In this document: positions 51,379 to 54,526 of the stretch, in pieces
How positions within the stretch are numbered: position 1 is the stretch's first letter
How the letters are laid out: each line of letters begins with the position of its first letter
The notes under the pieces: model-generated
Databases searched by the model: none
Seen by the model: the letters and a program-made list of their open reading frames with translations, nothing else
Told to the model about the DNA's origin: nothing
Assembly: GCA_017381475.1 (NCBI GenBank)
Contig: JAFOCD010000172.1
Location: 1-54,526 of the forward strand
Source of the DNA: Bacteroidaceae bacterium
GTDB taxonomy: Bacteria; Bacteroidota; Bacteroidia; Bacteroidales; Bacteroidaceae
DNA length: 54,526 nt
Direction: 5' to 3'
Program-made: the position numbers and the translations under genes

Positions 51379-52053
51379 ATGGACAAGGTCTCGGAAAACC
51401 CTTTCAAAAACCGAAAAGACAACATGAATTCTGCACTCATGGTTGTCACTGCACTATTCGTTACGCTGTATCTTGTATCGAACATCATGGCCGTGAAGGT
51501 TATCGGTCTGTTCAATCTTTTCTATTTTGATGCAGGTACAATAACTTTTCCATTTGCTTATATGCTTGGCGATGTCCTTACGGAGGTATGGGGCTACCGC
51601 ACCGCACGCAAGGTTATCCTGCTCACATTGCTATGTAATGTCCTGCTTGTCATCTGTACGCAGGTTGGTGTCTGGTTGCCTTCGCCCGACTATCTTGCCG
51701 AGAGTGAGACGGCCTACAATACAATCTTTACTTATGTGCCGCGTATTGTGCTAGCTTCCCTTGCCGGATTCTTCATCGGCGAGCTGCTGAACGCACACCT
51801 TATGGAGAAAATCAAGCAGAAGACCAACGGACGCCACCTTTGGATGCGAACCATCGGCAGTTCTGCAGTTGCACACATTGTAGACTCCTTGGCTTTTGTC
51901 ATCATTGCATTTGCCGGTACTGTGACTACTGACGAATTGATCATGATGATTCTCTTCCAATACTTCTCAAAATTGTCGATTGAGGTTCTCTTTGGCACAC
52001 CTATGGCATATGCCGCAGTACACGCCATAAAACAATATATAAGGAGAAAATAA
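51379..52053 (+). CDS. yhhQ: Queuosine precursor transporter (YhhQ/DUF165)
   Basis: 224-aa inner-membrane protein with six hydrophobic helices. Family blocks are LVSNIMAVKVI, the conserved FPFAYMLGDVLTEVWGYRTARKVI (acidic residues in helix 2 region), FIGELLNAHLMEKIK, and RTIGSSAVAHIVDSLAFVIIAF. YhhQ imports preQ0/preQ1, or queuine in some bacteria, for tRNA queuosine modification. Its stop is one base before the start of a radical-SAM gene with a strong ribosome site (AAGGAGAAA) inside the yhhQ end, so the two are coupled. Confidence 0.93.
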   Translation: MDKVSENPFKNRKDNMNSALMVVTALFVTLYLVSNIMAVKVIGLFNLFYFDAGTITFPFAYMLGDVLTEVWGYRTARKVILLTLLCNVLLVICTQVGVWLPSPDYLAESETAYNTIFTYVPRIVLASLAGFFIGELLNAHLMEKIKQKTNGRHLWMRTIGSSAVAHIVDSLAFVIIAFAGTVTTDELIMMILFQYFSKLSIEVLFGTPMAYAAVHAIKQYIRRK

Positions 52054-52054
52054 A

Positions 52055-52738
52055 ATGCAGCGCTACTCATTGATCACTGAAAAGTTTCCGCGAGAGTTTC
52101 TGCTGTTGCAGGGAACAGGCTGCAAGTGGGCGAAATGCACCTTCTGCGACTATCACAATGATGCAAGTCAATCTCCGTTCGATGTGAACAGAGCTGTTCT
52201 TGAACAGGTGACAGGAGTGTATGGCGTGCTGGATATCATCAATTCAGGTTCGGCAATGGAACTCGATGATGAGACAATTGAGATGATAAAGGATGTAGTC
52301 AAGTCAAAGAAAATAAAGACCCTTTGGTTCGAGGCGCACTATATGTACAGGCACAAGCTTGAAGATTTTGCCAAGCAGTTTGCTCCCACAACGGTGAAAT
52401 TCCGTTGTGGAATAGAGAGCTTTGATCCAATGATGCGTACAATTTGGAAAAAGGGCGTGCCGGCAGGTGTCACTCCGGATGAAGTTGCCAAATATTTCAA
52501 GGGTGTATGCCTACTATGCTGCTGCATGGGTGATACAACGAAGAGGATAATAAATGACATTGCCATTGCACGCGATAAATTTGAATATTTCAGCGTGAAT
52601 CTTTTCTGTAATAATAGCACGGAGGTAAAAAGGGACGAAGAGCTTTGCTCATGGTTTGTCAATGAACTCTACCCCTCTTTAAAAAATGACCCCCAAGCCG
52701 AAGTTCTCATAGAGAACAGTGACCTGGGTGTTGGATAA
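52055..52738 (+). CDS. Radical SAM enzyme, candidate queuine lyase (QueL-like)
   Basis: 227 aa. C23, C28 and C31 in GTGCKWAKCTFCDYH form a CX4CX2C cluster motif, one residue longer than the canonical CX3CX2C, with the Tyr/His that usually follows. Other conserved-looking blocks are INSGSAMEL, FEAHYMYRHKLEDF, KFRCGIESFD, the Cys cluster CLLCCCMGDT and NLFCNNSTEVKRDEEL, with LIENSDLGVG at the end. The family occurs beside queuosine-precursor transporters. From that context and the pattern I infer queuine-to-preQ1 conversion as in QueL. A role in another 7-deazaguanine step is possible. It is translationally coupled to yhhQ. Confidence 0.75.
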   Translation: MQRYSLITEKFPREFLLLQGTGCKWAKCTFCDYHNDASQSPFDVNRAVLEQVTGVYGVLDIINSGSAMELDDETIEMIKDVVKSKKIKTLWFEAHYMYRHKLEDFAKQFAPTTVKFRCGIESFDPMMRTIWKKGVPAGVTPDEVAKYFKGVCLLCCCMGDTTKRIINDIAIARDKFEYFSVNLFCNNSTEVKRDEELCSWFVNELYPSLKNDPQAEVLIENSDLGVG

Positions 52739-52749
52739 TGGCTTTGTAT

Positions 52750-54003
52750 TTATACAAACGGTGTGACAAGTGTTACAAGCCAGCCACAGAATCGGTTCCA
52801 CCAGCAACGTTTCTTGTATATTTCTTTTGTCACTTTATAACTTTTCTGCTTGTCAAGATCTATGTAGTCATACAGCTCTTTGGTCTCCTCTTCGCCAAAG
52901 ACAAAAATATTGGTCTCATAGTCATAAATAAGACTTCGGCTATTTAGGTTTGCAGAACCGATTGTGCAGTATAGACCATCCACGCACATTACTTTGGAGT
53001 GATTGAACCCATCGGTGTACATATAGACCTCGGCGCCCTTCTTCATCAGCTGATAGGCTACACGCCACACGCCGTCGGGTATCATCGGTATATCCCCTTT
53101 TTCGGACAATACAAGTGTTACCTTAACACCTTCGTCAAGCGCGTTCTCAATAGCCTTGCGAATTTTTGGCATAGGAACAAAGTAGGGATTGATGAGAATT
53201 ATGCTGTCCTTAGCCGAATATATCGCATTTGCATAAGCATCGCGTATGCGTGAAGGCGTTTTTCCTGGCCAACGGTCAACTACAGCAATGTCTGCGCCGC
53301 TTTCCTCTTTATGTTCAGGGTAATATGCCTCGCCATCAATGCGTTCCTTTGTCTCCTCATACCACATGTCAAGGAATATCTTCTGCAGTTCATTTACCGC
53401 TTCGCCCTCTACCCTTGAGTGCATATCGCGCCACTCTCCTACTCCTTCAATGCCATTCAGATAATAGTCTGCTACATTTATTCCGCCAATGTAACCAATT
53501 TCTCCGTCGATGACAACAATTTTGCGGTGATCGCGTGAAGCTGCATGGTTTATCCAAGGGAATGTTATCGGGTCGAACTTGACTATCTCTATTCCTTTTG
53601 CCCGTATGGCTTCAAGATCCTTCTTTTTTAATGGACTGTCGTTCGACATGTTGCCAAAAGCGTCGAACATGGCGCGCACCTCTACTCCCTCTGCTGCTTT
53701 TTGTGCAAGCAAGCCAATCAATACGCTATTGATGGAATCGTTGCGGAAATTGAAGTATTCAAGATGTATGTGGTGCTTTGCATTCCTTATGTCATTGAAC
53801 ATAGACTCAAACTTTGCATGAGCACCATTAAGTATAGCCACGTTATTGTTGCTTGTATATGGAATGCCTTCGCTTCTAAGATAACTGACGAATGCAGAAT
53901 CGGAACGCTCGAAGTCATTGCGCTCAACCGGCACAAAGCTGCTACGGCACGATGTTATCAATGTCAGAACCGATAGTAGGCATATAAATAATAGCTTTTT
54001 CAT
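52750..54003 (-). CDS. Phospholipase D/cardiolipin synthase-like lipoprotein
   Basis: 417 aa from the ATG at 54003 (GAAAGAAGAG just upstream), not the frame start at 54096, because this ATG begins a signal with lipobox LITSC (C19). Two HKD motifs carry the PLD active site: H159/K161/D166 in SRDHRKIVVIDGEIGYIGGIN, and H335/K337/D342 in FNHSKVMCVDGLYCTIGSANLNSRS. Cardiolipin synthases condense phosphatidylglycerol with another phospholipid, and the layout and length fit that family. Most bacterial Cls proteins have N-terminal membrane helices, so lipoprotein anchoring is unusual and puts catalysis on the periplasmic side. A basic Trp-rich C-terminus follows. Confidence 0.88.
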   Translation of the reverse strand: MKKLLFICLLSVLTLITSCRSSFVPVERNDFERSDSAFVSYLRSEGIPYTSNNNVAILNGAHAKFESMFNDIRNAKHHIHLEYFNFRNDSINSVLIGLLAQKAAEGVEVRAMFDAFGNMSNDSPLKKKDLEAIRAKGIEIVKFDPITFPWINHAASRDHRKIVVIDGEIGYIGGINVADYYLNGIEGVGEWRDMHSRVEGEAVNELQKIFLDMWYEETKERIDGEAYYPEHKEESGADIAVVDRWPGKTPSRIRDAYANAIYSAKDSIILINPYFVPMPKIRKAIENALDEGVKVTLVLSEKGDIPMIPDGVWRVAYQLMKKGAEVYMYTDGFNHSKVMCVDGLYCTIGSANLNSRSLIYDYETNIFVFGEEETKELYDYIDLDKQKSYKVTKEIYKKRCWWNRFCGWLVTLVTPFV

Positions 54004-54073
54004 CTCTTCTTTCAAAATTCCGCGCAAAGGTACAAAAAATATACAAGAGCAGATAGGAATGCGAATACAAAAA

Positions 54074-54103
54074 ACACCACTTGTCGTTTTGGACAAGTGG
54101 TGT
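54074..54103 (-). terminator. Terminator of the right-hand M16 gene
   Basis: ACACCACTTGTC (54074-54085) pairs perfectly with 54092-54103. On the minus strand it is followed by TTTTTTG. It separates the M16 gene from the PLD gene. Confidence 0.88.
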
Positions 54104-54126
54104 CATTTGTAACCTTGTTATTGGAA

Positions 54127-54526
54127 TTACTTTTCGGGGGACATTGTTAACTGAATGAAGTTGTTTGTGTCAACCATTGACTTCATGAGTTCTACAACTG
54201 CCTCGGAGGTTGCTGAATCAACAGCCTTCTCATATTCACTGTCATACATTTCTCCAAACTCGACATACTCCTGTAGCGCACCCAACCAATAAGAATTACT
54301 GATTCTATCCTGTGGGATGTTCTTCTTTATATTCTGGATAATCATATCGAACTTGTCGGCAGGAATACCCTCTGTTATGAGCTTATGCACACCCTCAACT
54401 GCAAGATTTGAAAGTTTCTCTGCACTCTCCGGGTTTGTCTCGAATGCGACCTGCAGTATTGCCATCTCCTTTGGTTCGCGTTTTGTTGAGTTCATTACGC
54501 CTGCACCATATGTACCGCCCTCGCTC
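54127..54526 (-). CDS. C-terminal end of a second M16 family peptidase (partial)
   Basis: The frame is open to the right edge and no start codon is reached. The methionine at 54495 is internal, since the codons before it read SEGGTYGAGV, the same conserved motif (EKEGGTYGVGV) found near residue 805 of the M16 protein at 5320-8133. About 133 residues of the last M16-like domain are visible, ending NNFIQLTMSPEK, parallel to the other protein's NYIEVSMTPAE. It is a paralogue, ~46 kb away in the opposite orientation. Confidence 0.9.
   Translation of the reverse strand, partial: SEGGTYGAGVMNSTKREPKEMAILQVAFETNPESAEKLSNLAVEGVHKLITEGIPADKFDMIIQNIKKNIPQDRISNSYWLGALQEYVEFGEMYDSEYEKAVDSATSEAVVELMKSMVDTNNFIQLTMSPEK

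Overview
The window looks like a chromosomal segment from a Bacteroidales bacterium (Bacteroides/Prevotella-like). Three things point there. Promoters repeatedly match the Bacteroidetes pattern TTTG-N19/20-TANNTTTG, or the variant TATCTTCG. Most genes lack a Shine-Dalgarno sequence. The gene content is typical of the order: a DUF4301 protein, a DUF4136 lipoprotein, long S16 tails, SPII lipoproteins, GH92, and a glsA-gadB pair. There is no phage, integrase or insertion sequence. Most of the window is housekeeping and envelope genes separated by strong hairpin terminators.

Left part (1-15100): a DUF4301 protein; a small unknown gene; a prolyl-tRNA editing enzyme with a threonine aldolase; a long structured intergenic region before an unknown 207-aa gene; a secreted M16 peptidase; a minus-strand group of envelope proteins (beta-barrel, DUF4136 lipoprotein, NlpE-like lipoprotein); an S41-like lipoprotein that has lost both catalytic residues; rpsP; and a GH92 alpha-mannosidase.

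The most unusual region is the minus-strand operon 22555-15130. Its five tightly spaced genes encode, in transcription order: a C-tail-anchored protein with a J-domain-like N-terminus; a membrane-anchored coiled-coil protein whose cytosolic end resembles GrpE; an 830-aa divergent Hsp70 with an inserted segment and a long helical tail; a fusion of an atypical protein kinase domain to a classic AAA ATPase; and a TerB-like protein. I read it as a dedicated membrane-associated Hsp70 machine with its own co-chaperones and unfoldase. Its function is unknown; stress or conflict response are possibilities. Transcription appears to start at a near-consensus promoter at 22971-23001. It then passes a long leader containing a terminator-type hairpin before the first gene, which suggests attenuation. 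A 48-bp perfect palindrome ends the operon.

Middle (23197-34962): galE, a TlpA-type thioredoxin with a decayed gene fragment behind it, a patatin, a PhnA-like zinc-ribbon protein, a lipoprotein nitroreductase with a Cys-rich linker, the glsA-gadB acid-resistance pair, a divergent MFS-EamA transporter pair, and a secreted M6 metalloprotease. A 1.1-kb AT-rich gene-free stretch follows (35040-36183).

Right part (36184-54526): an XRE regulator, pyrK-pyrD, trmD, gyrA with a TPR protein, an aminotransferase, a large Sel1-repeat protein, a dihydrouridine synthase, a patatin fused to an Omp85-like barrel, tRNA-Arg(ACG), a YhhQ-type queuosine-precursor transporter with a radical-SAM partner (probable queuine salvage), a phospholipase-D-type lipoprotein, and the 3' end of a second M16 peptidase.

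Several dispersed structured repeats stand out. An 84-bp element occurs singly at 3920 and as a tandem array at 47433, and its stem covaries between copies. A ~113-bp hairpin element lies directly behind two unrelated genes (8136, 27401). There is also a REP-like hairpin at 12685 and a nested inverted repeat at 24352.
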